Source: Onchocerca volvulus (taxonomy: Eukaryota > Nematoda > Chromadorea > Rhabditida > Onchocercidae). From it: a stretch of 64,000 nucleotides of DNA. Where the stretch lies: positions 25,907,832 through 25,971,831 of the forward strand of contig HG738137.1 in the NCBI GenBank assembly GCA_000499405.2, written 5' to 3'. Both the position numbers and the translations under genes were made by a program. Each line of letters opens with the position of its first letter. Positions within the stretch are counted from its first letter, which is position 1. Positions 36,761-51,385 of the stretch are shown here, in pieces. The notes below the pieces were generated by a model. It was not told where the DNA came from and did not search any database. It saw only the letters and a list, made by a program, of their open reading frames with translations.

Positions 36761-39275
36761 CTATCATAGATCTAAGTTTTGTATGAATATTTTCTAGCTG
36801 GATGAATTTAAAATAGTGAGCATCGATAATCAGGCTATTTCAGACTGTTTCCAATAAGTTTTAAAGACTGTTTAATTGGTCATCATCAATCAAAAAAACT
36901 AACTGATAGAAAAACTAACTGAAAAAAAAACTAACTGATAGATCATTAAGTTAACTTATTCGTCAAATAGTTCATCATATTGGCCTCAAATCTTATGATT
37001 AACTTTTTTTCAATTCTTATTGCAATTTCTACTTTGATAAACATGGTTTTGATCTTATTATCAAGTGAAGTAATATTCAATTCTTCTTTTTCGAATTCTT
37101 GTAGAATTAGTCGATTGCTAAATCTTTGGATATAAAGGATAGTTGCGAATCGATGTCGAAAAATGCTAAGATTTTTTTTTTTTTTGTATACCTGGTATTT
37201 TTGGACTGTTAACTTTGATTTCCTTGCACAAGAGTAAGAAGTCTTACTCTTCCTTGTTTCCTTGATTCTATTCGTTCAATTATTAAGTTAGTTGTAATTG
37301 TTGTTCAATCTCTTTTTTCTCTAATTAATTCAACATTTTTTGTTATCCTTATATTTCTCATAACATAGTTATAGTATTATGAGAACTTTTGCAATAAAAA
37401 AATAAGCTTTTTTTGTTGCTGCAATCATTCTGTTCAAAGATAGTTAAGGCAAATCATCGTTTTCTCTTAAACTTGATATTCATTATCCGAATCATTCTTC
37501 TTACAAAATGTATAAAATCTTCTTATCATACTACTTTCAGGTTTTTTTTTTTTTTAATTTATGATCAACTTAAAATCATTAGTTTTGAGCTGCTTGATTA
37601 CGGTTAAGAAAAAAAGTTTTTCCCTCCAATGATATGTGAAATTCGTTTTGATTAAGACATTGTTGATTTCTTCCCATATAAGTTACAGAATAAATGAAAA
37701 AGATAGTTTATATTTCAGCTTACATATGCAATACGGAACAAAAAAGAATTTAAAGGCCCGATTGCAGCAGTACTATTTAGAAAACATCAAGACAAGTTAG
37801 TTTTTTTTTGCATTACGTTTTCTATTATTGGTATCATAATGAATGATCATACTTCTAATGATTGAATTAAATATCACAATGAATTTCTTTTTACGCTTAT
37901 TGAATCTGAATATAACTATAACGTACCTATAATTTCCATAGCTAGTGATCGTTCTGAAAAATCGAGCATGGAATATAAGGAAAAAAAAAATCAGTATCTG
38001 ATCAGATTTTCACATGATCTGTACGAATTATCAGTTATTCGGTTTGGATGATGATAGACAGCAGTCATTTCTAAAAATTCCCTTACCAACAAGGTGAATG
38101 AAAGATCCGCCACGTTTGTAGAATCACACATAAAAATTTTGCGAAGAAAATTGAGGCAATTTCGATCATCGTTTGAATTTGCAATAGTGCATCATTGTCA
38201 AATGAGTTTCAGCTATAGTTTATTAAACGTAGAAGAATGCTAACGAAGCAAGTAATAATCTATCTGTGCTCATAAAAATATTATAATATATTCAAAAAGA
38301 ATGAATACTTGCGAATAATTGAAAAGAGCGATGTCGCAAAAGAAGACGGAGACAAGGGACCGATGAACGGAAAATGGTGAGCACTGAGAAACGAAGCATT
38401 CAATTGAAATCAAAGTTTTATCTCAGAAATAGCGATTGACGATGGAAGGAAAAGAAAAAATAGTAAAAATTGCTGAGGATGGTAAAGAAAGAACAAAAAT
38501 TATGCGAGAATTCAGAAGGAAATTCACGAATGTGAGCATATCATCAGTTTTCCAAACTAATATCTGGCCAACTAGAATTGATTTCATGAAAGATATTGAG
38601 ACATCACAAAATTATGCAAATGCACTAGCAAAGAAAATATATCGAAATCGAAATGCAGAAAGCGTTGCACTAAAAATTTTTTATGCTCCAAAAATTGAAA
38701 ATCGTCATTTGACGGTTTGAAAGTAAAAGAGCAATGAGAAACTATTTTATCAAGTTGAAAAAGAAAATATTTATTGATAGTAGTGAAAAATTGATGACCA
38801 TCTTGGCTGGAAAATCGAGAACGAAGCAATTAGCACCGATTCCACAAAGTTCTTGATAGCGAACATAATGAGAAAACAGAATATCGGAAATTTTAAGGAA
38901 GAGATATTTGAGAAGAGTATAAGCTACGAAAAAATGACTAATTAGGTCTAGTCCAGAAGAGAAAATTTTGAAAATCATTTCTAATAGTTTGTTGGAAGTA
39001 AGCAAGGAAGTTAAACTGTGAAAAGCCTCAGGATAGATGAAAAAATGAATTTTAGTCACTAATATCTTAATAATATACAAATAAAAACAATTTTAGAGTT
39101 TCCTACAATAAGTGCAATTGCAGATACTTCAAGATTGCAAAATATAGACTTATAAATGTGATACGTCCAATGTTATGATGATTGACGAAAAATTGATTGA
39201 TATTTTCTCGTACTTTCAAACTCAAATGGAAAAAATTGATTAAAAAATGTCAAATTTTAAAAGTTGAAAGCTCAG
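36761..39275. other. Intergenic region before the SLO-2 gene
   Basis: No recognisable gene. It may hold more of the decayed minus-strand BEL element and the promoter or first exons of the SLO-2 gene. The ORF at 38436-38720 (+, 94 codons, Lys/Arg/Ile-rich) has no motif I recognise. Confidence 0.45.
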
Positions 39276-42200
39276 CGATTATAAAAAAGAATTGCATTAT
39301 TTCAATGTTAATGAAAGTATTGATGCATACCAAAGAATTGCAAAAATATTCTCGATGTACAGAACAACAACGGATGACTTTGTTCGCGTAGAAGCAAAGC
39401 CGTGCAAACGACACTGAGTAGATTCAGATGGCGAATTCACTCATCGATTCATGTAATATACAGCCATCTATATCCTTGGATAAATTTTAGTCTTGTTTTT
39501 CAATTCATCTGAAACTTTTTTAGGTTTTCGCATTCGGCTTTTCAATTTATTTATTAAAGTGCTTTCGTGCGTTTTATATTGTGTCCGAGTCGTCAATGAC
39601 AATGGTCAGCTTCCGCGTTACATTACACCGAATTATTATGCTCCCGGCGAAATTAAATAGTATGTATCTTTTTATGAAATTAGAGTAAAGGTGATCAATT
39701 TAGAATTATAAATGATTAAATTCTAATTGCATTTTAATTAACTCGTCTTCTCCTCCATTGAACTTTTTAAGAAGCTAAATTCACAAATTTCACTGACGAT
39801 TGATTGTAATTTTATTACAAATGAGTAGACCGACAAAATTTATCATCAAATTTCTAAGCAAATTAGTTCCATATTCCAGCAATTTTCGTGGCTTTAAATA
39901 AGAACAAGAAAATATCAGCAGAATTTTATTCGTCATATCGGCACTAAAAGGATTTGGAAAATTTTTCAAAAGCTGTTTTTTAAGTTTGATTAATAAAATT
40001 CATAATAACATACTTATTTTGTACCGTTTTAAACGTCCTTATCAGTTAACATTTTTGCTCATATTTGTTTCAACGAAAAATTCTCGACATATGTTTATAA
40101 GATCAAACTTAGAATAATTATGCTTCTATAAATCTCTTACTACTATCTTTTCCTTCAATTTCTGGAAATTTCTTCAAATTTACACTTTAATTCTCTGTCA
40201 CATTTATTCTTCAGAAAAATTATTAACTTATGCTCAGTAAAATTGAACAAAGACTTTTCTCGATAAATAATCATGTAATTAACGATATTTCAGCTTTTTT
40301 TCTTAATTTTTTATTGTATACAATTTTATTAGCGACCAAATTTTATCGAGAAAGATCGCAAATGAACATACCGATTTTGCATATGGCTTGCACGTACTCT
40401 GGAAATAGCATTAAAAATGTGCATTAAACTTGCAAAACGAATGAAATTGTACGTCGATTGTATATGCCTAATTTCAGTCAATATCTAGTATGGGTTGATC
40501 GGAAATTTTCAATTTGGATCTGTCAAGTGGTCGTTGCTTTTCTAAGTATATTGCAAACGGTCATCATATTTTTCCTCAGTTACAAGGTAATTTTATTTTT
40601 AGCTGTTGCTAATGAAAACTGCTCTTTTATGGCATATTTTGTGCAACGATGAACCGATTATGATTAGCTGTTTCTTTCAGGGTAGCACATTTCGAGTTCT
40701 TTTAAAATTGCATTTTCTACTGGAATTGATAACTAGCATGCCATTGATCGCTACGGTAAGCCATCGCAGCTTCAATTTTCATTAACTATTTTTGTATCTC
40801 AAAAGAGCGTATTAAAATTTATTTTAAATTTATTGCTGGGATTCCGAATTATTTAAATCAACAGTGAGTTTAAAATTTGAGTAAAAATGCAACCCCTTAT
40901 GAACTCCTTATTTTATCGACGAATGCTATTTGCCTGATATTAAGAAATATACTCACAGATATTCGTGCCACTTGGACGTAAACTTTATGTGCCAATATTT
41001 TTGAACTGTTGGCTTGCTAAAAGTGCTCTACAAGCGATCATGGTTAGTCATTCAAGTGCTATTTACTTATTCAAGTTTTGGAATTTTTGCTAAAATCTTT
41101 TGAAGCATAAAATTACACAACTTTATCGTCTTAAAGCTTTAATCATTTGAAGTAACCATTTCACTGACAAAATTGTCGAATTCAATGTTTTCAAAAGAAT
41201 TCAAAGTAATGTTCAACGACCTTTTTTGATAGAGCGATATATTTGAAAAGTTTTGAACGACAAGATAAGTATGGATTAGTCAGTTGCATCTTCTATTTCG
41301 ATGCACCTTTAACGATCTTCACTTTTATATACGATCTGCAACCATCTACCTGTTATCTACTATTTAATCTTAAGTCAGTTAATCGTCGCAAAACCTGGAT
41401 TCATCTACAGAGCATCTGCGCGCATTCCGGGAAAATAATTCCGGTTTCATTGACTGTAAAATAATGTTCTCTACAAACGTAATTTCATAATTAATTAGGC
41501 CCAGATTCGTTTAAATAGAAAGGAAAAAATAAAAATAAAAATGCAAATATGCAATTTTTTCAGCATGATTTAAATCGAATTTCGACTTCAGTTGGACGAT
41601 CAGCTTTGGTTCGCCAAATGCTTATCTTATTTTCCACCTTATTGTGCTTGGTATTCACGGGTACATGTGGCATTGAACATTTGCAGAGAGCTGGTGAACG
41701 ACGTTTCGACTTTTTTACTTCATTTTATTTCGTTATGGTTACTTTCTCTACTGTCGGTTAGTATTTGTTATTACACATTTAATTTATCTAAAGCTGAAAT
41801 AATTCCATGTATTATGAATGGATTTGAAGATTCTGATGCAGAGGCATAAGATTCTTGATGACTAATTTGTAGTAGTGTAGATAGAATCATGAAAATTGAT
41901 CAATCAGCATCACTCAGAGCGAATCACAAGGTAAACTTTGCTGTGATGATGATCTGCTTCATTGACACTTGCAGGTTATGGTGATTGGTATCCGGACACA
42001 TGGATGTCCAGACTTTTTGTTGTCATTCTTATATGTATTGCATTTGCTATACTTCCCAAGCAGGTATGATAAATTAACCAGAAATGCAATGTTCCATCAA
42101 AAGGAAGTCAATTTCCATCTTACTGATCGATTGTTTACAATATGAAGAACAAAATTACGAAAATATAAGGACGATTTTTTCTTTTTTTGAGATAAAAATA

Positions 42201-45200
42201 TCGAAAAGAATTTGAGATTGAAGCACTTGGCCAAACATATGTACAACAACAGAAAGCAGGTGGTGAATATACCGAAGGTTGGGCTACTAATGAGAAACAT
42301 GTGGTAGTAACGGTGCCACATTTGGAAGCTCAATTTATTCTGGATTTTCTCAGTGAATTCTATGCCTATCCTGAACATCAGGTGAAGATATGCTTTGTTT
42401 TCTTAAATTAATGAACAAAAAGGAGCCTTTGTATAATGAAATAAATTCTGTGAAATTAGAATACAAGTAATATAATCTGTGATTAAGTAATATACACTTT
42501 AACGTATGAAGTATTTTCAAGTTTGCAAAGATTAAAAGTGAAAAAAAAAAAAAAGTAGTTCTTTTAATAAGTCAACTATCGTAGAATTATTTGGTCATTT
42601 TACTCTCATCATGTGAAATGGATGACCGAATGCGAATGCTTCTCAAAATACCCATGTGGTCATCCAGAGTACTGTATATTCGTGGCTCTGCACTAAAGGA
42701 TGATGACCTGGAAAGAGCAAGAATGGCCAGTGCAAAGGCATGCTTCATCTTATCAGCAAGGCATATTCATCAAAAGACAAAAACGGTGATGATTAGATTC
42801 ATATTTGTATCAAATTTTCATGGAAGAATTTATTTGGAAATAGAATAATTTGAGAAGCAGAATTTCAAGTAGTAAAGATAGTAAAATATGGTACTTCTCT
42901 GTTTGATAGTTTTATTTCGATCAGGTTTTTTTTCTTGAATACACACTCAAAGCAGCATCTGAAATTCACTCTCGAATATGAAACAGACTGTCTCGAATAT
43001 GAAACATTCCCAAAAAGCATTCCATCCGAGACAGTATTGCTTTTCGAATTCAATTTCAATCAATTTTAGGATGAACATACAGTTTTGCGCTCTTGGGCGG
43101 TGAAAGATTTTGCTCCAAATGTTCCGCAATATGTACAGATTTTTCGTCCAGAAACAAAAATGCACATAGAACATGCTGGTTGATTACTAAAGATTTTGTT
43201 TAGAAGGCTTTCATTTTATGGATTGATAATCAGATTTATTGCAAGAGTTTTATTTTTATGAAATTGATAATTTCAAAATTTGCATAGAAATATCGTCCAA
43301 CAATCCGATAAGACAAAAATAAATAAGAAAAGGTTGTTAATGCTTAAAAAGTGCTTTTAACTTCAGCTTAATGCTTAAAAAGTTTTTCAACTTCAGCCTA
43401 TCTTGTGCAGCTATCTCCTATTGCTTATACCTTTCAGAATTTGTGGTTTGTGAAGACGAATTAAAATATTCTCTACTTGCAAACAATTGCATCTGTCCCG
43501 GTATTTCAACATTTATCACACTTCTGATGCATACTTCTGATGGAGAGTAAGTTCTTCAATAATATTGTCGTATAGCAGCGACTTTGAATATCAATCAAAA
43601 ATTGGCACAATCTTTGACTGATTCCTTGCAGAGAAGGTCAGAAGTCGACGGAAGCATGGCATAAAGTTTATGGATTTCATTCTGGCAATGAAATTTATGA
43701 TATTAAAGTTGCGAACAGTCAATTTTTTAGTGAATACATCGGGAAATCATTCATTTACGCATCTTTTCATGCTTATCAAACGTAAGTTAACGATCAAAAT
43801 TTCGTAAAATCAATCGATATTTTGCTGTCAGGTGGTTGAATAAGACTTTCAGAAGATCGCCGATTGGTCAATACATATTATAACTAAATTAAGTAAATAT
43901 GTTCCTAGGTCATCGTTTTACGTCGCATCATCATTCCACCCATTCACATTTTATGTGATGTGTAAATTGCTTTCTGAATGATACTGTAAAAGGTGTAAAT
44001 TTTGAAATGTTGCTTTTGTTTCAATTTTTCATTACATAATGAAGTACTGTTTTAAAATATATGAGCTTATTATACCTAATCATACGTATATTGAAGATAT
44101 GGAGTTAGCCTTATTGCAATCAAATCAGAAGGAATGCATGAGAAAATTCGTCTTAATCCGGGTCAGTATTACTATTTGAATTCTACGGATACTGCATATT
44201 ATATGGCGCTAACTAATGAAGAATCATTAAATGATTCTCGAAAACGATTAAATGTACAACGACGAAAAGCGAATTTTGCTGCAGCGATCGCAAATATTGG
44301 TAAATTTTTCGATTTGTGAGCATTGCTTGTTAGTTCGACATATGCTTGACAAGAGCAGTAATTAATATGTTAATATGTTAATTAATTAATATGTTAATTT
44401 CAATAACCATCATTTTATGATGCAGCTTTTCAGAGTTTGTGAATAGAAGTTTTATAAAAAGAAAAAAAAAATTAAAGAATAGTGCAGAAAAGAAAAATTA
44501 CAAAAGAAAAAAGTTTGTGAGAGTAAAAAATGGAATATTTTTTATTTACAAGTGAAAAGAATGCTGCTCCTTGTAATCGATTGAAAGTACTGAAGCTAAA
44601 CAACGAAAATTTAAACCAGTGGTAGATCTCTCGTTGCTAATACAAACTTAATGAAAACAAACTCTTCGAAATCCCACGGGTTTTTTTACATGCTCCTGTA
44701 TCATATATCAGATGCATATATCGTGTATTAAGTAGCATGGAACAATTTTAGTTATTATTTAGAAAAGCGGGAAAGAAAGAATGAAATGATTGATTCACTT
44801 CTTCAGCCATTGAAACCAAACTCAAAAACGAAATTCTTGGCTTAATTTCACAAAAAGAATGTGAATTTGCAAGTTTTTAATAATGCATGAATAGTTCTGG
44901 CCATAAAGATGAATGGAAAATAGCTGTTTTCGATTATTCATCAAACTTCTCGAATTTCATTTACCTAGTCTGTCTCTCAAATATCATTATGCAAAATACA
45001 TCTTTCGTGTCCGTATAAATTGACAATATAGATGATGGATTTTTGACATTTCGAGCAAGAATAACATAATTTTGATCCTGTTTTTCGGATCTGGAAAAGT
45101 TGTTCACATCTTCTGGATTGTTTTATCCTTTCACTTAAGCGTATATTTTGCATCATTCTCTAATTTTATTCGCAATTTTAATCTTTAAAGATGGATTTTT

Positions 45201-48200
45201 TGCACACTAAAAAAATGCTTTTTCTCGATTTCCCTGAATCTTTTGTTGTCTTATTTTGTTCCATCCAGATTTTTCGTTTTTTATGATTTTCCTGAGTGAA
45301 GCATCTGCAAGTATCACAGATGATTTGTGGATGAGCGGTTTCGTGTCTTTTCAAAAATAAAACCAATTTTTGTTATTAGTAATGTTGGGTTCTATTCACC
45401 ACTTACACAAGATTTTCCTCCCACATATATAAATTTCTCTCATACATATATATTTGAATTTAGGAACTATGGCGCTTGATTTGCGTGAAATGGAAGAAAA
45501 TGATTTAAAAGCGCTTCAAAAACGGAAACGATTTCTACATTTTAAAAAAAATGATGTCGATAGGACGTCAAAACTTTCAGTTAGTCGTAATGTTAATTTT
45601 GATTTCATTCTTTTATAATTTTAGTTTCTTCGTTCCTGATATAATTATTTCAGCAGTTGCAAAGACCAATTGAATTATTTGATCAGAAATCTAGTATTGA
45701 TGAAGTTTTGGAAACAACGATTAAATCGGATGAACCTGATGTGGAATCTCAATTTTGCACCATCTGTTCTAGTCAAGAGGAATGTATTGCCAGAAAGTTT
45801 GTTAATTAAGAAATTAAATTTTGGAAATTGTAAAATAGAGCGAATCCTTTGAGAACGTAGAGATAGCAATTGGAAGTAGGAAAGCGAAGAATTGTTGAGT
45901 AGTCGGGATGGAAATGACTTTTTCCGGAAAATGAAACAATTCCCGTTGATTTCGTTGATTTTTTTTATTTCTTCTGAATGCATTCAGCAACAATGAAAGA
46001 ACTTCTTGAACGTCTCATTGAGTAAAGTCATCTTCCTGCTTTGATAAAATTCGTTTTGCCTGCTCAAGAAGGCCATCCTACGAGCATTATCATCGATCTG
46101 ATCGGTGGTTGTAAACAAAAAAGTGAAATTGCAGGACGAAGAAGACCTATCCACCGCTTTCCTCGTACATCGGTTGTGGATTCACTGTATGCCATATATT
46201 GAAAGAGAAACGACTAATCTGTTGCCTAGAAATTGCTTCTGTAAGTAATTTCCAACTTTAAATCAAATCAGAATCCGGTGAAATAATAATTTTTTTTTAG
46301 CTCAAAAAATATAAAAAATCCTGGCAGCTTAATTTTGTGCAAAATCTTGAGAAATGTTGCCAATTTAGGCTTGTGAGCATTGCTGCTTTCGAACAGCGAA
46401 TGAATATCATTGGAAAAATCCGGCCGTGATTGTGGCCGCTGATCAAACATGTTCCGGTCTGTACAATTTAATCATACCTTTACGTGCTTATTATCGTCCT
46501 GTACATGAACTTCAACCGATCATATTTCTGCTTGAATTGCAGGAAACTGAAAGGTAATTATGTCATTTACTAACATTTACCTAAAAAAATCTGAAAGTTG
46601 TATCGATTTGGACGGAATAAATAGTATCCAGATTGAATCAGAACATACACAGTGGAAGTACTGCAAAGATTGTCACCATTTATTTAAAGGTCTGTGAAAG
46701 GAAATTAAAGTTGTTTGTTTGAAATTAACTAGCATTTGAATCATTTTTCAGGCCAAATGCATCGTTTTTAGATGTGATTGCATGGTTTCCTTTGGTCTAT
46801 TGGATGCAAGGCAAGATATCAAGGTAGATGAACATATTATTCTAGCTGAAAGCCTCACAAGTGAACATTTGAAATAATGCTGTATTGCTTGGAAACATTT
46901 ATTTCACTGTCCTCTAAATAGAAACTAAACGTCCATCAAGATTAGACCAATCCATCCTAGACATCTTTCATCCTTCCAGGGGACATTAATTAGCACAATC
47001 ATCCAAAGATGAATCTCGACTATCCGCATTTTTCCATTATTTGCAAAGTAATCAATGCAAATGCAATATTGTATAAACGATGCGAAATTAATTTCGCATC
47101 GTTTCGAAGAGCGAAAATAAAAATTCTTTAATAGCGCTGATTAAATGCTTAGGCTTTGTCCAAGTTCCGCATTTCAGCCTAGATAATCTTTTGAAAGCGG
47201 GTGTTTGTCTAGCAGATAATGTGGTCGTTGTGAAGGAAGGTGCAACATCGGTCGAGGAGCACTTGGCTGATTGCACTACTATTATAACAGTACAAAAAAT
47301 ACATAGGTCAATTGGTTTTTTTTTTGTCTTTTTAAACTGATGATTTTGTTTATAGGATATTTAGGCAGAAGCCTTTGATGATAGTATGAAATAAATGAGC
47401 ATGGTTGCTTAAATTCAGGAATTTTCTGGCTTCTTAATTGACAAATTTCAATTCTTAACTTGGAAACTATCTAGCAAACGAATTTATTTATCAGCTAAGA
47501 GCAGTACCATAGATTCTTGCTTATCTTCTTTCTAGACATAGATAGCATTCATCTAGCATTTCCAATCATTTTAGGATGTTTCCAAGATTACGTATCATCA
47601 CGGAACTTACGCATGCTAGCAATATGCGTTTCATGCAATTCGATGCCGATGATCAATATGCTCTTCAACAGTCTAAATATGAAAAGGTCAATTTGTTGCC
47701 ATTTCATTGAATGCTTATACTTATAAATTGCAAATAATTTCACAATTGAATAATCATTTTTACATCGATTGCTTGTTAAATTAGCCAGTTGTCAAATCAT
47801 TTGCTCTCGATGAAATGCTGTTACATTATCGAACGTTAGCTGATGCTGAAAAATTAGTTCTATCTTGATCCTTAATTATAATCCATTCTTTATCTTTCAT
47901 TTTTATCATTAAAAGTTGATATTTATGTGAAATAATGATCGATATTTGAATGAAATGCATTTTTCTGTCAATGATGACATAATCTGTTGCAAGGAAATAT
48001 TCCATTTCAATTCATTTATTGACTTAAGCCATGGATATCGCTAAATTCAAATTTTATCGCTTTACTGTTTCAGAAGGAACGCAAACGCGGATCCTTTATG
48101 CCATACATGTTTCGATTACCATTTGCGCAAGGTGGTGTTTTTTCCGCAAATATGCTCGATCGTTTGCTATATCAAGCACATGTCAAAAATTATGTAGTGG

Positions 48201-49254
48201 ATTTTATCCGATTACTACTTGGCATTGATCAATCTAAAGGCTCCGGATATCTGACTAGTGTTAGCTTCTTATCCAAGTCTTATTGAATGAATAATTTTAG
48301 TTTTGCGTCCTCCTTTTTCAGCGTACTTATTTTAGTTTTTATTTGAGGTTAAATTATACTTTTTCTTCAAATTCTTTTCATCCGATGTTTGATTTCAAAA
48401 ATTTTCAACAATTATTTCAGTTCAAAATAACATCGGATGATCTCTGGATCGGAACATACGGTCGACTCTATCAAAAACTTTGTGCTTCTGTTGCCGATAT
48501 ACCGATAGGAATATACCGTACCATGTTAATGGATACCGACGTACATTTTCTTTCTTCTTCCCAAATCAATGATATTCATTTGAAAATGTTACATTCTGGT
48601 TTTTGTTCATCAACAATTTATCAATAATTTTGATTAATTGCTACTCTCGTATTGTTTAGATGAAATTGAAAGTTCCAAAATGTAGTATGGAAGAATCCAG
48701 AAAGATCAATAAAGTGAATATTTCGGATATGGTCCACTGCAGGATGCAGAAACTAGGCATACCTATCGAAGACTATGGTTAAGTTTCTTCTGAATGAAGT
48801 TGACCTAAAAAGTTGGATTTGCTCTACGATTTACAACAAATACGTGCTCTCAAAAGAAAAATGAGGTCATGGGCATTTTTGACTGTTTCAAATTTTCCAT
48901 CGATTAGACATTTGCTCAAGAAAAAATGATAATTAGCTTGTATTCCCAACAAGCTTTAACTGATGTAAATTTTGCAGAGTATGATGAGAAACTGGGCGCA
49001 ATATCCTACGTAATTATTAATCCATCGCTTGACACTACTCTTGAAGCTGGCGATATCGTGTGCGTTATTGACATTTTTTCAATAATTCTGAACTGACTAG
49101 ATTTAGGAAGTATTGAATTAGTAGAAATTTCAAACCTTGAATTACAAAATGAACCTGAAATTATTCGTGTTACAGATATGTCATAAAATCACCGATCAGC
49201 GAAGATGCTACAAATCATCAGTGCACAGATCCGCGACGAGGCTTACAACGATAA
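39276..49254 (+). CDS. slo-2: SLO-2 / KCNT-type sodium- or chloride-activated K+ channel
   Basis: Exons: 39276-~39381 (tentative, YFNVNES like the family's FYVNEN before S1), 39524-39659, 40478-40586, 40681-40755, 40959-41042, 41564-41756, 41975-42063, 42211-42381, 42585-42785, 43070-43178, 43438-43546, 43632-43781, 44097-44299, 45464-45579, 45654-45796, 46135-46240, 46369-46553, 46752-46823, 47178-47306, 47575-47686, 48074-48259, 48421-48540, 48660-48777, 48978-49059, 49176-49254. From 39524 they give 1024 residues plus stop. Seen: S1 [12 protein letters not shown]4-S5 [11 protein letters not shown], filter TVGYGD, RCK1 ([30 protein letters not shown]), a Cys-rich inter-RCK segment, RCK2 ([58 protein letters not shown]) and C-end [14 protein letters not shown]. 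Family role: weakly voltage-gated K+ channel repolarising neurons and muscle. Junctions before 39524 and 42211 do not keep phase. Confidence 0.93.
44361..44400. repeat. AATTAATATGTT short tandem repeat in a SLO-2 intron
   Basis: Three imperfect AATTAATATGTT-type units, AT-only, in the intron at 44300-45463. Confidence 0.6.
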
Positions 49255-50095
49255 AAATTTACTACCCAATCTTTTCTGCTTAATGAAACATCAAAGCAGG
49301 AACCGAAGAGGAAAGAAAGAAGAAAGATTAATTTGTTTAAGTCTTTTTTGGCTCATTCATCCATGGCTTGATATATGGTTAAACCATCTCCTGTATTGTT
49401 GTTTATCCTGATGGATATTTGGTAGAAGAAGAACATCTTGTGAGATTAATCAAGTGTCTCCTAAAACATGTCGTCTTTTAATAAAATATCAACTTTCTGC
49501 ATGTAATTGCTTCAACAGGCGCATATACTTTTGTTTCTTTTTTGTTGCTTTCAGTGTTGTTTCGAGTTTCTCGTTATTTTCATTTGTTTTATCAATCAAA
49601 ATAGCATTTAAAATGGATTCCAAACATGCATAAAATATGTTACGCCTAGCTGTTCATTGCATCTTACTGAAAAAGTGACAAAGCATGTGGCCATCAACTT
49701 ATGATCATTCCACAAGAAAGTCTTTGTACTCAACTCTAGACTTTTATCATAAAGCTATCTAAATGCTCACATGACCGATTCCATGAACGATTTATCCATT
49801 CTTTTTATAATTGCTAAGAAAAATCTACCCATCTTACTTGCCTATTTACATATTTGTAAATTGGCGTAAATATATCGCTTAGTATCGCTAACATTTTACT
49901 GAACGCAAACTTATGCGAATATGATTTATTAGAGTTCCAGAAGAGATTAGCAGATAAATTTCTGCAAGAAATTTATCATATTTATCGAAGAATGTAATTA
50001 AAAAATTCAAATCTGTAATGGCGAAATTAGTATCTTCATCGAAGGACATTTAAAATCATCTCCGATCAGTACCTGAGAATATGAAAATGATATAA

Positions 50096-50115
50096 ATATA
50101 TATATATATATATAT
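50096..50115. repeat. AT dinucleotide microsatellite
   Basis: Ten uninterrupted TA units. Confidence 0.85.
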
Positions 50116-51385
50116 GAAATAATTATCTATTATCTTTTATGTTGTCTTTAGGTTTTATATGGAGTTACCAATGTGATTACTTTAAAGGCAAATTTATTTG
50201 TACTTAAATTTGGATCCAGCAATTGTAATTCAGCACTGCAAAAGTTAAAGTCAGTAGCAACATTAATTAATTAATTATAATAGACGATTTTATTTAGTAA
50301 ACATTGTTTGTTTACTGTTTCATTATGAGTTTACAAACGATAAATCAAATGAAAACAAATTCATATACATATCATTTTTCGAAAAAGACAAGTAAATTGA
50401 AATTATTGAAAAATAAAGAAATTAAGTTAATGCACTTCAATTCTCCTCATGTTTTGAAGCATTTATTTAAATATGCAAAAATTGGGATTTCGAAGTGTGG
50501 AATACATCAGAAGATTTATATTATCGTTAACAAATGAAATAATCGGCATAGTAATATTTATATCTGTTAGGTTAAGATTTCCATTGAAACTATACGAAAA
50601 GAAAGTTAAAAATTCCATGAATTCGAAATATTCGATAGACTATTCTATTCAATCATTCCATCAAGACAAATGCTACTATTGCATCGCACCAAGAGCTCTC
50701 GGGCAAAGAATATAATACATTGCTGGATTACTTGCAATTAATGGAAATTACCAAATGCAAATAGGAAAAGTTCAACGGTTGCAGTACTATCATCGATTTA
50801 TTCATTTAAGATAGTTTTTCAGATAGTAAGTAATACTTGTTTCTTTTCTTTGATTATTTCAAATTTTTTTCAAAATCAACACATAAATTTTATCAAAAAA
50901 TATATTTCAAGCAATAAATAGTAAAATGTCATTTAAAGTTTTCGATACATTACTTTAAGTTATTTTAAATTTCGCGCGAAATCAAAACTATTTAATAAAT
51001 ATAATATTGCTTTTTGGTATGCAATATTTCAAGAAAAGCAGATTTGAATTTCATTTTCCTACATTTCGAATTTAAATTAATTAAAAATTCATCACACCTC
51101 CAAAAGCCGATGCTTTGCTTGTCCAACGAATCAAATTTTAATTAAAATTAAGGTAATCATTAACTGCAACTTTTATTTATCAAATTCTTCCTTGAGATGT
51201 GATACTTGCTTTTGCTAGCAATTCGGCAATTGATAGGGTAAAAATTTGCAACAGCAATGAATAGTCATTTCTGACCCATCCTACACTCTATTATTTCTAA
51301 TTCAGACACATATTTAAATTAAGCCAATGAAATTCATTGAAACAATAATAATAGCTGTGCTTTAATTTTTCCAAAGTATGGTTTT

